DNA of 64,000 nt from a bacterium UBP11_UBA4055 (GCA_002382735.1 DFZN01000059.1:22054-86053); one strand, 5' to 3'; positions 33,564-42,694 are shown, counted from the stretch's first letter. The notes: generated by a model not told the origin, from the sequence alone. Numbers and translations: made by a program.

Positions 33564-34298
33564 TTATAATCTCACGCCCAGACCGATCTTGACAGAAAGT
33601 CCTCCGGGCACAAGATATTCGTTCTTTTCCACATCTTCTATCGGAAAATTCGGGAAAATGTTCTCGCTGTCGGCAGTAGTAAAGACCTTTTCACCGTCTT
33701 CGTTCATCAAAGCTCCCGCTGCTGTGTATGAAAGCTGCAGATCGAAGAACCAGACTTTGTCTATCATGTAATTGATGCCGAACAAACCTTTAAAATTTCG
33801 TGAATAAAGTTTATAAGTCTCGTCATACGAATCGCTTGTTTTATCGAGGCTCATAGATTCGTGAAGATATGCGCCTCCGAAATAGATACCGAAACCGTCG
33901 AAATAGAACTTTTTGACAAGCCCGTACTCAAAGAAAAAGGTGGTATGCGAATGCTCGAAGAACATAGTTTTACCTTCTGAATCAAGCATGCTGCTTCCGT
34001 CATCGTTATATCTTCCGATCTTGCCGATCTGAGTTATAGGGTAATCTGAACCGATATAAACGCATGTATAGGGAAATCCGACGAACTGACCCAGATCGTA
34101 CTCGATCCTCATTCCGATCAGACCTGCGCCCGGGATGTCGTCAAGATTATCCTCAACATCAGGATAGTTCTCCCAGCTCTTCATCATATTGAATCCGCCC
34201 CCGAACACAATGTTGAGACCGATTTTATTATTTTCCTTTTCATCCTGGGCGAACAAGGCTAATGTGAACGACAGGACAATGATTAGTAATTTCTTCAT
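33564..34298 (-). CDS. Outer-membrane beta-barrel protein related to the adjacent fusion
   Basis: The 244-residue protein has a signal peptide (MKKLLIIVLSFTLALFAQ) and alternating aromatic/polar strands ending in LGVRL, as in outer-membrane barrels. Its beginning (GLNIVFGGGFNMMKSW) and end (AGALMNEDGEKVF ... GGLSVKIGLGVRL) match the C-terminal third of the neighbouring 514-residue protein (GLNIMVGGGVSSFKYW ... GELMNEDGNEVF ... GFVVKVGLGYTL), so the two arose by duplication. It lies 20 bases after that gene. Confidence 0.8.
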   Translation of the reverse strand: MKKLLIIVLSFTLALFAQDEKENNKIGLNIVFGGGFNMMKSWENYPDVEDNLDDIPGAGLIGMRIEYDLGQFVGFPYTCVYIGSDYPITQIGKIGRYNDDGSSMLDSEGKTMFFEHSHTTFFFEYGLVKKFYFDGFGIYFGGAYLHESMSLDKTSDSYDETYKLYSRNFKGLFGINYMIDKVWFFDLQLSYTAAGALMNEDGEKVFTTADSENIFPNFPIEDVEKNEYLVPGGLSVKIGLGVRL

Positions 34299-34318
34299 AC
34301 TTCAACTCTCCAAAATTA

Positions 34319-35863
34319 TTACAGGGTATAACCCAGTCCTACTTTGACTACGAATCCGGAAGGTGTGAGCCAGCCTTCACCTTCCATATCTCCGGCTCCT
34401 TCAAATACTTCGTTTCCGTCTTCATTCATAAGTTCGCCGTAGAACCTGAAACCTGCTCCGGCATCAAAATAGAGATTCTTGCTGAGCAGATAGTTCATGC
34501 CGCCTTTAATTTTCCCGCCGACAGAATAAAAATCGCCATCCAGCTCAGGAAAAGTTTCACATGAGGAAGTTAAGGCCATATAACCGATATCCCCCCCTAT
34601 ATACCAGCCCAACTTCCTTGTAAAAAATTTCTTTGTTAAGCCTAATTCGATTATTGCCGTTGATGTTTCGAATTCCAAAATATCCGCGCCAAAAGTAACT
34701 TCCCCAGGTTGTGCCGCAAGTATATCTGCATTTACACTCAAATATAGTTCGGGAATATTTATAAATTTGGCAATGTCGTATTCAATACCAAGACCGAATG
34801 AACCACTTATATTCTCTTCAGTCAGTTCAGATTCGACATTGAGATCCGTATCCCCCCAGTACTTGAAGCTTGAGACTCCGCCGCCGACCATAATGTTCAG
34901 CCCCACCAGCGGATATTCATAAACCTGATCGTATTCGTTGAAAATATCTTCCTCTTTCTCATTCTTAGGGTTAGTCACGATAAGAAGCTGAGACTCCGAT
35001 TCGTTGTCTTTTATTTTCCTGACTTTCATAAATCCAGTCTCAACGAACTTCTCTTTGCCTTTGTCGTCCTTCTGGAAATAGCCTACGGTATATGCGTCGT
35101 CCATGTTCACGCCCACATTTTTACCGAAATTGAACGATATTTTATCTATTTTCGGCTCTGCTTTTGTTACAAGGGCTTTGATCGTGAAGGCATCGATCTT
35201 TCTTACTTCTTTTTCCAGGAACATAAGCATTCCGTTCGTCGATGATTTGACGGCTTCGGTTCTTTTGTCCTTCTTTTTTCCGCCGAGACCGATGTCGAAC
35301 AGGTTACCCAGAGCGTTCGACCCGGTGGCTCTTACCGTATTTTCCAGCTTCGGCTGCCAGTCAGGCGCATCAGTAGTACCTTTGTTCTCGGCCGAGTAAA
35401 TTTCAAGTATCACGCTCAAAGTACAGGTAAAATCGTCGCTGTCCTTTTTTTTCGTGACCACAAAAGTCTCAAGCGTCGGGAAGAATATGAACGCTCCGTT
35501 CAGTATCTTGTCGACATTCTCGCCTGTCACGAAATTCGTTCCGTAATATTCGTTCTTGATGTCCCACTGTTTTGCCGCTCTCTCCTCTATCTTGGTAGCA
35601 GTATATTCTTTTACGATCGCAAAAAGCTGAGCCGGATCTGTAACACCGGCGGGTATCGGATTGTAGTCGAACCTGCCCATCCCTGTGAACTTGTCGAATA
35701 TCATCTTATAGACCAAATCAACATCCTGCTGCGAGGCCATAGCCGCCCCGGGCTGAATTACATCCAGTTTGAAAACGGAGATCGACTTCCTGTCGTATTC
35801 ATCCATAGCCGCACTCAGACTGAAGACCGTTAAAGCCAAACACATTATCACGAACTTCTTCAT
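34319..35863 (-). CDS. CsgG-like domain fused to a beta-barrel
   Basis: The 514-residue protein has a signal peptide (MKKFVIMCLALTVFSLSAA), an N-terminal region (about 25-225) that looks like a CsgG/LpoB-type domain (RKSISVFKLDVIQPG, QQDVDLVYKMIFDKF, ILNGAFIFFPTLETFVV), a middle domain with an SH3-like pattern (about 240-320), and a C-terminal barrel (about 328-514) homologous to the next gene. The CsgG assignment is by pattern and is moderate. The start at 35863 has a run of seven G residues as its ribosome site. The gene has its own promoter and leads the transcript with the small barrel and FlgT-like paralogue 2. Confidence 0.7.
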   Translation of the reverse strand: MKKFVIMCLALTVFSLSAAMDEYDRKSISVFKLDVIQPGAAMASQQDVDLVYKMIFDKFTGMGRFDYNPIPAGVTDPAQLFAIVKEYTATKIEERAAKQWDIKNEYYGTNFVTGENVDKILNGAFIFFPTLETFVVTKKKDSDDFTCTLSVILEIYSAENKGTTDAPDWQPKLENTVRATGSNALGNLFDIGLGGKKKDKRTEAVKSSTNGMLMFLEKEVRKIDAFTIKALVTKAEPKIDKISFNFGKNVGVNMDDAYTVGYFQKDDKGKEKFVETGFMKVRKIKDNESESQLLIVTNPKNEKEEDIFNEYDQVYEYPLVGLNIMVGGGVSSFKYWGDTDLNVESELTEENISGSFGLGIEYDIAKFINIPELYLSVNADILAAQPGEVTFGADILEFETSTAIIELGLTKKFFTRKLGWYIGGDIGYMALTSSCETFPELDGDFYSVGGKIKGGMNYLLSKNLYFDAGAGFRFYGELMNEDGNEVFEGAGDMEGEGWLTPSGFVVKVGLGYTL

Positions 35864-35869
35864 ACCCTA

Positions 35870-35876
35870 CCCCCCC
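35870..35876 (-). promoter_or_regulatory. Homopolymeric G7 ribosome-binding site
   Basis: On the minus strand GGGGGGG sits seven to thirteen bases before the ATG at 35863, with TAGGGT between. It is the only purine-rich site available. Such a tract can lengthen or shorten by slippage. Confidence 0.6.
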
Positions 35877-35920
35877 TTATATTATTTAATTCTGTCGAAC
35901 CTAAAGGCCGAACAAATGCC

Positions 35921-35949
35921 AAAATAACTAAATTTTCACAACTTGGCAA
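35921..35949 (-). promoter_or_regulatory. Promoter for the CsgG-like/barrel operon
   Basis: Minus strand: TTGCCA (35944-35949), 17-bp spacer, TATTTT (35921-35926). Confidence 0.5.
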
Positions 35950-35951
35950 GA

Positions 35952-37424
35952 TTAATAATTAATTCTGCGGTTGAATATGATCATGTCATGGCCGATAACC
36001 GGTTGAACATTATCCCTTTCAGCAACCATGCCGTAATAAGAATTTTCGCTGAATTTCTTAACTTCTCCCGCATTAGTTCCCAAAGCACCGTATGAAAGCC
36101 TGTAACTGTTGTTGAAAGTGTACTGAAAATCCTGGTAAAGACCCGCATAATATATTCTCAGAGTATCCTTCATTCCCGGTTCTATATCTCTCGTTATTAC
36201 TTTCGTGTATCGGTAATTCCTGCTTTTCATTGAGTAATAATTCTCCAGACTGCCGTATTCTTCGAACCGTCTTTTTGATCTCATTTCTATTTTAAATGTC
36301 CTCTTTTCTCCGGATGTGTTGTTGAGGATCATATATTTAACATAATCCCCACCGAAATATCGCGGTATAAGCTCCTCTAATTTTTCGTTGACCCCGATAT
36401 AATCTGATGTAATATCTTCCCCGGTAGTCTTGTCAATAACGGAATACAGCGGGGAATGCATGAGCTTTTTATAAATTATCGAATCGTTGAACAATATTAG
36501 AGTATCTCCTGAACACCCTGCAAAGTAATCTCTTTCCTGCAAGCCGTCGCTGAGGTCAAATCCCGCAAAATAATTCCTGGGTTTGATTCCGCAGAGGTTC
36601 AAAAGAGTCCTGGACATATCCGTCACTGCCACATTTAGGCAGTCGGTATAAGGTTCGGTGTTAAATCCGCTGAATACCGTTAAAGTTTTTGACAGAGGAA
36701 CTGTCTGAGATGTGGAGATCAGTACCGTTTTTAATTTTATACCTGATCTTTCAGAAAGCCTTAAAGACAATCTTTCCATAAGGTCATTAATTCTTCTCAG
36801 ATAGTACTTACCCGCACTTTTATCTGTCAGGTCGGCATAGTAAAGTATATCATTCCCTATGTCCGCGGCAACTGATTTGTATAACGCTTCAATTCTCTTT
36901 TCATCCGAAAGCAATACTTCTGAGGTCATAAAATATTTACCGAAAATTTTCTGTGAAAGAGTATCTTTAAAAAAGGCTCTTGTGATATATCCGGCATCTC
37001 TGAACTGTCCCGCAATCGAACTGTTCCTCATATCTTTGCTGATAAGCAATTTAAGATCCTTATACGGTCCTTTCTCACTATAGAGCTTATAAGGCGGCAG
37101 GCATTCAAAAAAACTTTTAAGCGAAACATTTCTTTCGGGCGAAAGGTTGTATGTTGAAGTATAGTTCTGTGAATTAGACAACATCCTGCTTAAAAAAGGC
37201 ATTCCGGTGCTGTCCGATATCCCGATCATGCTCAGATCGGAGATGTCAAAGATCACAACCCTGTTCTTTTTCAGTATCTTAATGTCTGATGTTTTTTCTG
37301 AATATATGCCATCATCTGAAAATTCAAGAACAGGAGCTGCGTATTCAGATGCCGTCCTGTCTCTAAGGAACACATACAGAACGGAGAAGATCAGCGTAAA
37401 AACAAGTATAACAAAATATTTCAT
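35952..37424 (-). CDS. Membrane-anchored sulfatase-fold protein lacking metal ligands
   Basis: The 490-residue protein has an N-terminal membrane anchor (YFVILVFTLIFSVLYVFL). Its main domain follows the sulfatase/alkaline-phosphatase plan: VVIFDISDLSMIG for the first metal strand, GMPFLSRMLSNSQNY, NLSPERNVSLKSFF at the nucleophile position, and AVTDMSRTLLNLCGIKPRNYFAGFDL, which resembles the conserved DxxPTLLxLxG region. The expected metal-binding DHG segment is replaced by VLISTSQTVPLSK, so it may be a pseudoenzyme. The C-terminal 110 residues are beta-rich and unrecognised. It starts 11 bases after a small barrel gene. Moderate confidence on the fold. Confidence 0.6.
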   Translation of the reverse strand: MKYFVILVFTLIFSVLYVFLRDRTASEYAAPVLEFSDDGIYSEKTSDIKILKKNRVVIFDISDLSMIGISDSTGMPFLSRMLSNSQNYTSTYNLSPERNVSLKSFFECLPPYKLYSEKGPYKDLKLLISKDMRNSSIAGQFRDAGYITRAFFKDTLSQKIFGKYFMTSEVLLSDEKRIEALYKSVAADIGNDILYYADLTDKSAGKYYLRRINDLMERLSLRLSERSGIKLKTVLISTSQTVPLSKTLTVFSGFNTEPYTDCLNVAVTDMSRTLLNLCGIKPRNYFAGFDLSDGLQERDYFAGCSGDTLILFNDSIIYKKLMHSPLYSVIDKTTGEDITSDYIGVNEKLEELIPRYFGGDYVKYMILNNTSGEKRTFKIEMRSKRRFEEYGSLENYYSMKSRNYRYTKVITRDIEPGMKDTLRIYYAGLYQDFQYTFNNSYRLSYGALGTNAGEVKKFSENSYYGMVAERDNVQPVIGHDMIIFNRRINY

Positions 37425-37435
37425 CCGTCATTATC

Positions 37436-37978
37436 TCAGAATTGGAATATAATACCGACCGAATGCATGGGGCTGACATCTTCGTCAAGGTCGAATTCAA
37501 GAGGCATTCTGGCCTTCATCGAATAAAACACTCCCATATCAAATGGGAAAATATATTCGGCGTTAAATCTGCCAGTAAGATGATTCAGCCTGAAGCCCTT
37601 GGAGATATTATCGTAATCCTCCACATCGTCGTTGGCTGAGAATCCGAGCCCACCCGTAAAAATCCATGTCCTCGCTCTTTTGGTAAAACGGTAAGCTATG
37701 CCTGTAGATATATCGGCTTTTTCTTCAAATGAGCTTCCCGATTCGGAATAAGCGCTTTCTATAAAAAATCCTACTTTTTTACCCAGATAACGGGTAAATT
37801 CAACAGACCCGTTCTTCAGGTCCGCAGGAAAAAGTGTATAAGAAGCGCATACTTTGTTCGCCTTGTGATCCCTGAATACCGATTCGTCCGCTTCCTGCCT
37901 TTCTTCAAAAAGATCAAACTCCCCCGGAAAAAGGGAAGCGAACAGAAAAAATAGTAAAATGCCTGTCAGAGACCTCAT
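37436..37978 (-). CDS. Small outer-membrane barrel protein
   Basis: The 180-residue protein has a signal peptide (MRSLTGILLFFLFASLFPG) and ends in the aromatic SVGIIFQF typical of outer-membrane barrels. Strand-like segments include GKKVGFFIESAYSE, SGIAYRFTKRARTWIFTGGLGF-like stretches and GRFNAEYIFPFDMGVFYS. I do not recognise a family. It lies 8 bases after metK and 11 before the sulfatase-fold gene, so all three are probably co-transcribed. Confidence 0.7.
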   Translation of the reverse strand: MRSLTGILLFFLFASLFPGEFDLFEERQEADESVFRDHKANKVCASYTLFPADLKNGSVEFTRYLGKKVGFFIESAYSESGSSFEEKADISTGIAYRFTKRARTWIFTGGLGFSANDDVEDYDNISKGFRLNHLTGRFNAEYIFPFDMGVFYSMKARMPLEFDLDEDVSPMHSVGIIFQF

Positions 37979-37986
37979 CTATTCCC

Positions 37987-39153
37987 CTAAGAGTGAAGCT
38001 TATTTACCATATCAAGTTTCTCCCATGAGAACCCGTCTCTCCCGAAATGACCGTAGGCTGCTGTAGCTTTGAATACGGGCTTGCGAAGTCCGAGTTTTTT
38101 AATGATGCCTGAAGGAGTAAGGTCGAAATGCTTTCTTATCAGTTTAACTATCTCTTCACCGGATATCTTTCCAGTCCTGAAAGTTTCAGCCATGATGGAT
38201 ACAGGCTCAGGTACGCCGATCGCGTAAGCGAGCTGTATCTCCAGCTTCTGAGCAAATCCGGCGGCCACTAGATTTTTTGCAATATATCTGGCCATATAAG
38301 CCGCGGACCTGTCCACTTTTGTGGCATCCTTACCGCTGAACGCTCCTCCGCCGTGCCTTGCATATCCGCCGTATGTGTCAACGATGATCTTTCTGCCTGT
38401 AAGTCCTGTATCACCCATTGGCCCGCCTGTCACGAACCTTCCTGTAGGATTTATGTGAGTTGTGTATTTCCCTTTCACCAGATTCTCCGGAAGCACAGGT
38501 CTTATGACTTTCTCAAGTATCTCTTTTTCAATTAAAGCATGCTCTTTTTTCAATTGGGTTGCTGTAGTATGATCTCCGTCGAAAAGCGGATCGTGCTGGG
38601 TCGAGATCACGACCGTGTCCACCGAGTCGGGTATCCAGTTCTTGTAATTTATGGTGACCTGTGATTTCCCGTCCGGCCTTAAGAATTCTATCAGCCCTTT
38701 TTTCCTGCACTCAGTCAGTCTATGGGTAAGCTGGTGGGCAAGAGTTATCGGGAGAGGCATGAATTCAGGGGTCTCGTCGCATGCGAAACCGAACATCATT
38801 CCCTGGTCCCCGGCGCCGTCCCTGTCAACGCCCATAGCAATGTCGTCGCTCTGCCGGTCGATCGTCGAAATGACGCCGCAGGTGTTGTAGTCAAAACCTT
38901 TATAGGAATGATCGTAACCGATCTCCTTCACAGTGTTCCTGACCACTAAAGGTATGTCAATATATGTATCGGTCGTCATTTCTCCTCCGACGACCACAAG
39001 TCCTGTGGTTACGAATGTTTCGATCGCAACCCTGCTCTTAGGGTCGTCTTTCAGCGCCGCATCAAGGATCGAGTCCGATATCTGATCGGCTATCTTGTCC
39101 GGATGACCTTCGGTCACCGATTCGCTTGAGAATAAAAAATTGCCGTACTTCAT
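37987..39153 (-). CDS. metK: S-adenosylmethionine synthetase
   Basis: The 388-residue enzyme makes S-adenosylmethionine from methionine and ATP. Visible motifs are [20 protein letters not shown] at the N-terminus, the ATP-binding [41 protein letters not shown] and [19 protein letters not shown], in order and at normal spacing. It follows an outer-membrane protein gene by 29 bases. There is no SAM riboswitch-like leader; expression probably comes from the promoter before the upstream gene. Confidence 0.97.
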   Translation of the reverse strand: MKYGNFLFSSESVTEGHPDKIADQISDSILDAALKDDPKSRVAIETFVTTGLVVVGGEMTTDTYIDIPLVVRNTVKEIGYDHSYKGFDYNTCGVISTIDRQSDDIAMGVDRDGAGDQGMMFGFACDETPEFMPLPITLAHQLTHRLTECRKKGLIEFLRPDGKSQVTINYKNWIPDSVDTVVISTQHDPLFDGDHTTATQLKKEHALIEKEILEKVIRPVLPENLVKGKYTTHINPTGRFVTGGPMGDTGLTGRKIIVDTYGGYARHGGGAFSGKDATKVDRSAAYMARYIAKNLVAAGFAQKLEIQLAYAIGVPEPVSIMAETFRTGKISGEEIVKLIRKHFDLTPSGIIKKLGLRKPVFKATAAYGHFGRDGFSWEKLDMVNKLHS

Positions 39154-39182
39154 TTGTTTTTCCCTTTTTATTGAATTATCAG

Positions 39183-39821
39183 TTATCTTATAAAAAATCT
39201 TACGCCGACCCTAGACATAATACCGCTCATGTCATATTCTCTTTCGAGAGTGTAGTCCACTCCGCCTATCTCGTCCTCGTATTCATAGCTGGGCTTCGAG
39301 TAATGGTAAGCCAGCTCGCCGAAAACTTCCGATCTTGCTCCCAGATTGTACATGATCCCGCCTCCGAGCCTCCAGTTAAAATCGAAAGCAAACTCAGATT
39401 TTTCATCTATCTCATCGCTGTCATAAGAATTATATGAGGCATAGAGCATTTCTGCGCCCAGTCCTCCCATAGCGAACCATTTCAGCTTGTTGTTTATCGG
39501 GAATTTTGCGGTAACTGATACCATTACGGGAAAATCGTAAATTATCGTTTCGCTGAGTTTGGCTACCTGGTCCGCAGTAAGACCCGGAATATCTTCGTAC
39601 TCGCCTTTCGCAGCTTTGTCCTCATAGTCTTTTTTGAACCAGTCGAGGCTGACTCCCACATCAAGATTCGTATCAATATGGTATCCGTACTCGAATCCGA
39701 GGTCAAAACCTCCGTCACAGGCCTGCGGAAAAAACATCCCTGCCTTTATAGCTCCCATATTCTTCTGCCCTAAGACTCCGAACGCGGCGGTCATCACTAT
39801 CATCACAAGCATCTTTTTCAT
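39183..39821 (-). CDS. Outer-membrane protein (porin-like barrel)
   Basis: The 212-residue protein begins at ATG 39821, where GGAGG lies six bases upstream and a signal peptide follows ([19 protein letters not shown]); an in-frame ATG 57 bases further upstream lies within the -35 region of the promoter and is rejected. The mature part has barrel-like strands ([65 protein letters not shown]) and ends RVGVRFFIR. It resembles OmpW/outer-membrane beta-barrel domain proteins in general. It leads a transcript with metK. Confidence 0.75.
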   Translation of the reverse strand: MKKMLVMIVMTAAFGVLGQKNMGAIKAGMFFPQACDGGFDLGFEYGYHIDTNLDVGVSLDWFKKDYEDKAAKGEYEDIPGLTADQVAKLSETIIYDFPVMVSVTAKFPINNKLKWFAMGGLGAEMLYASYNSYDSDEIDEKSEFAFDFNWRLGGGIMYNLGARSEVFGELAYHYSKPSYEYEDEIGGVDYTLEREYDMSGIMSRVGVRFFIR

Positions 39822-39850
39822 AATCATCCTCCGGATTTTTTCAGTCAGCA

Positions 39851-39878
39851 AATATAACACATTTAGGATATATTTCAA
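39851..39878 (-). promoter_or_regulatory. Promoter for the outer-membrane protein-metK unit
   Basis: Minus strand: TTGAAA (39873-39878), 16-bp spacer, TATATT (39851-39856). Confidence 0.6.
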
Positions 39879-39911
39879 ACTGTTTTTAAACTTAATATAC
39901 CCGCGGCAGAC

Positions 39912-40253
39912 CTAAAAGTTCGATTCAGCCGCAACGAATTCAATATTTTTTAGGGCGGAAGGCTTTTTTACAGTCACTTTTGCCGATACTATCCTGCCGT
40001 CGTTTCTGAAGATTTCGAGTATCTTCTCTGAAAGACTCTCAAGAAGATAGAATCTGTTCTCTTTGGCTGTTCGGATCACTTTTCTTACCACTTCCGAATA
40101 ATCATAGGCGTACTGTAGATCATCAGAGGCGGAAGCCTTAGCTGCGTCGTATTCGAATTCAATATCGACGAATATACCCTGACAGTTTGTTCTTTCGTGG
40201 TCCTGCGTACCTACTTTTGCCTGTATCTCAATTCCTTTGAGTATTATCTTCAT
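39912..40253 (-). CDS. folB: Dihydroneopterin aldolase
   Basis: The 113-residue protein has the family length and pattern: IILKGIEIQAKVGTQDHERTN at the start (the usual GVxxxERxxxQ region), FEYDAAKASASDDLQYAYDYSEVVRKV, LLESLSEKILEIF (with the catalytic Glu) and AKVTVKKPSAL near the end. It cleaves 7,8-dihydroneopterin in folate synthesis. It is the third gene of a folE - SDR - folB unit. One difference from typical FolB: the Gly-Val-x-x-x-Glu start reads KVGTQDHER, which is still close. Confidence 0.88.
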   Translation of the reverse strand: MKIILKGIEIQAKVGTQDHERTNCQGIFVDIEFEYDAAKASASDDLQYAYDYSEVVRKVIRTAKENRFYLLESLSEKILEIFRNDGRIVSAKVTVKKPSALKNIEFVAAESNF

Positions 40254-40265
40254 CCTGTTATCCGG

Positions 40266-40994
40266 TTATTTAATGTTTTCCCCGCCGTCAACGAAAATGG
40301 TCTGACCGGTTATGAAATTGTTCTTAAGAAGGAACATTGCAGAGGATACAATATCTTCCGGCGAACCTGATCTTCCGAGAAGATTTCTGTCTTCAAGCCT
40401 TCTTACATATTCCTGCGTCTCATCCTCTGCAGGCAGAACGATCCCGGGACATATACCGTTGACCCGAATGTCAGGCGCGAATTCAACCGCAGCCATAGAG
40501 GTCAGCTCCTTAAGCGCCGTTCTGGAAATAATGTAAGCGGCGTAAACATTCTGATATACCGAGACCTTCGTGTCCAGAATGTTTATGATATTTCCCCCGG
40601 TGCAAAACTTCGCGAACCCCTTTATCATGAAGAACGGCGCGCGGTAATTAACGCTGATAAGTTCGTCGAACATCTTCAGGTCAGTACCTTTGATCGGCCC
40701 TCGTTTGAATAAGGACGCCGAATTTATCAGAACTGACAGGTGCGGAAAAGAATCAAAGGCTGCCCTTAAAAGCTCCTGAATGAAATTTATATCCCTGAGG
40801 TCGCCTTTGAACATAGCACACTCCCTGCCCAGTAACCTTATCTTTCCGCTGGTCTCTATAGCTTCGGTCTCCGAAGTGTTGTAGTGCAGCGCTATGTCGT
40901 AGCCTTCAGCCGCAAGCCCGATCGCCAGGTAGGCTCCGATCCTTTTCGCTCCTCCGGTTATCAGAGCCGCTTTTTTTTCAGCCGTTCTTTCCAT
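40266..40994 (-). CDS. FolM/pteridine-reductase-like SDR
   Basis: The 242-residue short-chain dehydrogenase has TGGAKRIG (13-20), the TGxxxRxG cofactor motif that marks pteridine reductases, and an Asp (D141) in the place of the usual SDR Ser, followed 13 residues later by Tyr (Y154). This Asp-Tyr spacing is that of PTR1/FolM enzymes. Unusually the Lys four residues after the Tyr is Arg (R158). Together with its place between folE and folB this suggests reduction of dihydrofolate or a dihydropterin, as in bacteria that lack a normal FolA. No folA is in view. Glucose-dehydrogenase-like SDRs remain a less likely alternative. Confidence 0.8.
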   Translation of the reverse strand: MERTAEKKAALITGGAKRIGAYLAIGLAAEGYDIALHYNTSETEAIETSGKIRLLGRECAMFKGDLRDINFIQELLRAAFDSFPHLSVLINSASLFKRGPIKGTDLKMFDELISVNYRAPFFMIKGFAKFCTGGNIINILDTKVSVYQNVYAAYIISRTALKELTSMAAVEFAPDIRVNGICPGIVLPAEDETQEYVRRLEDRNLLGRSGSPEDIVSSAMFLLKNNFITGQTIFVDGGENIK

Positions 40995-40995
40995 A

Positions 40996-41562
40996 TCATT
41001 TACCTATCAGGCTCAAGAATTCGGCTCTTGTAGCTCCGTCGTCCCTGAAGCTCCCCAGCATGCAGGATGTGGTCATCACAGAGTTCTGCTTTTCAACGCC
41101 CCTCATCATCATGCAGAGGTGCTGAGCTTCGATGACGACGCCGACGCCTTCGGCGGAAGTGTATTTCATTACTGTTTCCGCGATCTGTCTCACAAGGTTC
41201 TCCTGTATCTGTAACCGGCGCGAAAAGACATCCACCAGTCTTGCGATCTTGGACAGACCTATTACTTTACCTTTTGGAATGTAAGCAACATGACACTTCC
41301 CGAAAAAAGGCAGAAGATGATGTTCGCACATAGAATACAGTTCAATGTCCTTCACGATGACCATGTCGTCATTATCTGTGGAGAATACAGCTCCGTTAAC
41401 CACTGAATTGATATCCTCCCCATAACCTTTAGTAAGGAAACCGAATGCCTTAGCAGCTCTTGCCGGCGTTTTTAACAGGCCTTCCCTTTCTCTGTCCTCG
41501 CCGACAGTATCTAATATTTTACCCATTATCTCCGTTAAATCTTTTATTTTCCCGTCGTTCAT
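40996..41562 (-). CDS. folE: GTP cyclohydrolase I
   Basis: The 188-residue enzyme opens the folate pathway by converting GTP to dihydroneopterin triphosphate. Zinc ligands are in the order Cys-His...Cys: [29 protein letters not shown] carries the first two, and [12 protein letters not shown] the last. [17 protein letters not shown] is the substrate-side helix. It heads the folE - SDR - folB unit, with its own promoter 30 bases upstream. Residues 1-30 are shorter than in E. coli FolE, which is normal for this length class. Confidence 0.97.
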   Translation of the reverse strand: MNDGKIKDLTEIMGKILDTVGEDREREGLLKTPARAAKAFGFLTKGYGEDINSVVNGAVFSTDNDDMVIVKDIELYSMCEHHLLPFFGKCHVAYIPKGKVIGLSKIARLVDVFSRRLQIQENLVRQIAETVMKYTSAEGVGVVIEAQHLCMMMRGVEKQNSVMTTSCMLGSFRDDGATRAEFLSLIGK

Positions 41563-41592
41563 ATTTTATATCTCCTGATTTGTTGCAATTTA

Positions 41593-41620
41593 ATTATACT
41601 CTGCTCTTTTTACAAATCAA
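41593..41620 (-). promoter_or_regulatory. folE: Promoter for folE
   Basis: Minus strand: TTGATT (41615-41620), 16-bp spacer, TATAAT (41593-41598). Confidence 0.6.
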
Positions 41621-41658
41621 TTTTTTCGAATATTCGAGTAATAAATTAATTATTTATG

Positions 41659-41687
41659 TTGTATTATCAGCCAATCATACTTAAATT
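41659..41687 (+). promoter_or_regulatory. hprK: Promoter for hprK
   Basis: TTGTAT (41659-41664), 17-bp spacer, TAAATT (41682-41687), about 33 bases before the chosen ATG. Confidence 0.5.
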
Positions 41688-41719
41688 CTACGGGTTATAT
41701 TATAATGGGAGTTTTTACC

Positions 41720-42694
41720 ATGAACAGAACTCTTCCGGTCTCTCAGTTCATAAAGCATATTCAGCATGTTATAAACCTGAAGACCGTCTCCGACAACAAC
41801 TACTCGAACGGAAGATCAATAGCCAATTCGATCCTCAACAAACCGGGTCTGGCTTTAACGGGGTACTTTAAGGATTTCAACAGCTCCAGCCTTCAGCTTC
41901 TCGCATCCACGGAAATAAGTTTCATTAACGATCAGTATGAGGCAAAAAATACCCGCGATATGAAGAAGATCTGCGATTTCGACATTCCCGCGTTCATAAT
42001 TCAGGGCCGGAAAAAGATAGATCAGAGATTTATTGACGACTGCGCTCTTAAGAAAATACCCGTTTTCCGCACAACAAAACCTTTTCAGAAAGTTTACGGC
42101 GAGATCACATCATACCTGGAGGATTTTTTTGCACCGTCAACCCAGGTACACGGAACTCTGGTGGATGTTTACGGGACTGGCCTTCTGATCATGGGAAGAA
42201 GCAGCATCGGCAAGAGCGAGATCGCTTTGGACCTTGTCGAAAGAGGACACAGGCTTGTGGCTGACGATGTAGTCACGATACAGAAAAAGGACGAGAATGT
42301 ACTTGTAGGCAAAAGCGGAGGGGAATATACGCCTTTCATGGAGATCAGAGGACTCGGCATTCTTAACCTTAAGGAAATATTCGGTACAAGAGCGATCAGA
42401 GTACAGAAAAGGGTCGAGCTTGTAATTCAGCTTGAAGACTGGAAAAAAGAGATCGAATACGAAAGGCTCGGGCTTGAGGACGACAGCATAAAGATACTTG
42501 ATGTTGAGCTCCCAAGGGTAAAACTTCCGATCTTTCCCGGCAAAAATATTACGGTTATTGCCGAAACAATAGCACTGAACCACCATCTGAAAGTTTACGG
42601 GTATAACGCGGCTGCTGAATTCAATAAGCTTCTCATGAAGAAAATGAAAAGGAAGGAGAAACTCAATAAATATCTCGATAAGGATTATGAATAA
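41720..42694 (+). CDS. hprK: HPr kinase/phosphorylase
   Basis: The 324-residue bifunctional enzyme phosphorylates or dephosphorylates a Ser in the carrier protein HPr. Start 41720 is chosen because GGGAG lies eight bases upstream; an ATG 15 bases earlier overlaps that site. Landmarks are H144 in VHGTLVDVYG, Walker A GRSSIGKS (159-166), VADDVVTI, and the HPrK signature EIRGLGILNLKEIFG. In Gram-negative bacteria with an incomplete PTS, HprK acts in regulation and not in sugar uptake. The next gene, EIIA-Man, overlaps it by eight bases. No HPr or EI is encoded in the window. Confidence 0.95.
   Translation: MNRTLPVSQFIKHIQHVINLKTVSDNNYSNGRSIANSILNKPGLALTGYFKDFNSSSLQLLASTEISFINDQYEAKNTRDMKKICDFDIPAFIIQGRKKIDQRFIDDCALKKIPVFRTTKPFQKVYGEITSYLEDFFAPSTQVHGTLVDVYGTGLLIMGRSSIGKSEIALDLVERGHRLVADDVVTIQKKDENVLVGKSGGEYTPFMEIRGLGILNLKEIFGTRAIRVQKRVELVIQLEDWKKEIEYERLGLEDDSIKILDVELPRVKLPIFPGKNITVIAETIALNHHLKVYGYNAAAEFNKLLMKKMKRKEKLNKYLDKDYE

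Noticed and set aside
39154..39182. SAM riboswitch before metK
   Set aside because: Only 29 bases separate metK from the preceding gene and no SAM riboswitch core is present there or before the upstream gene.
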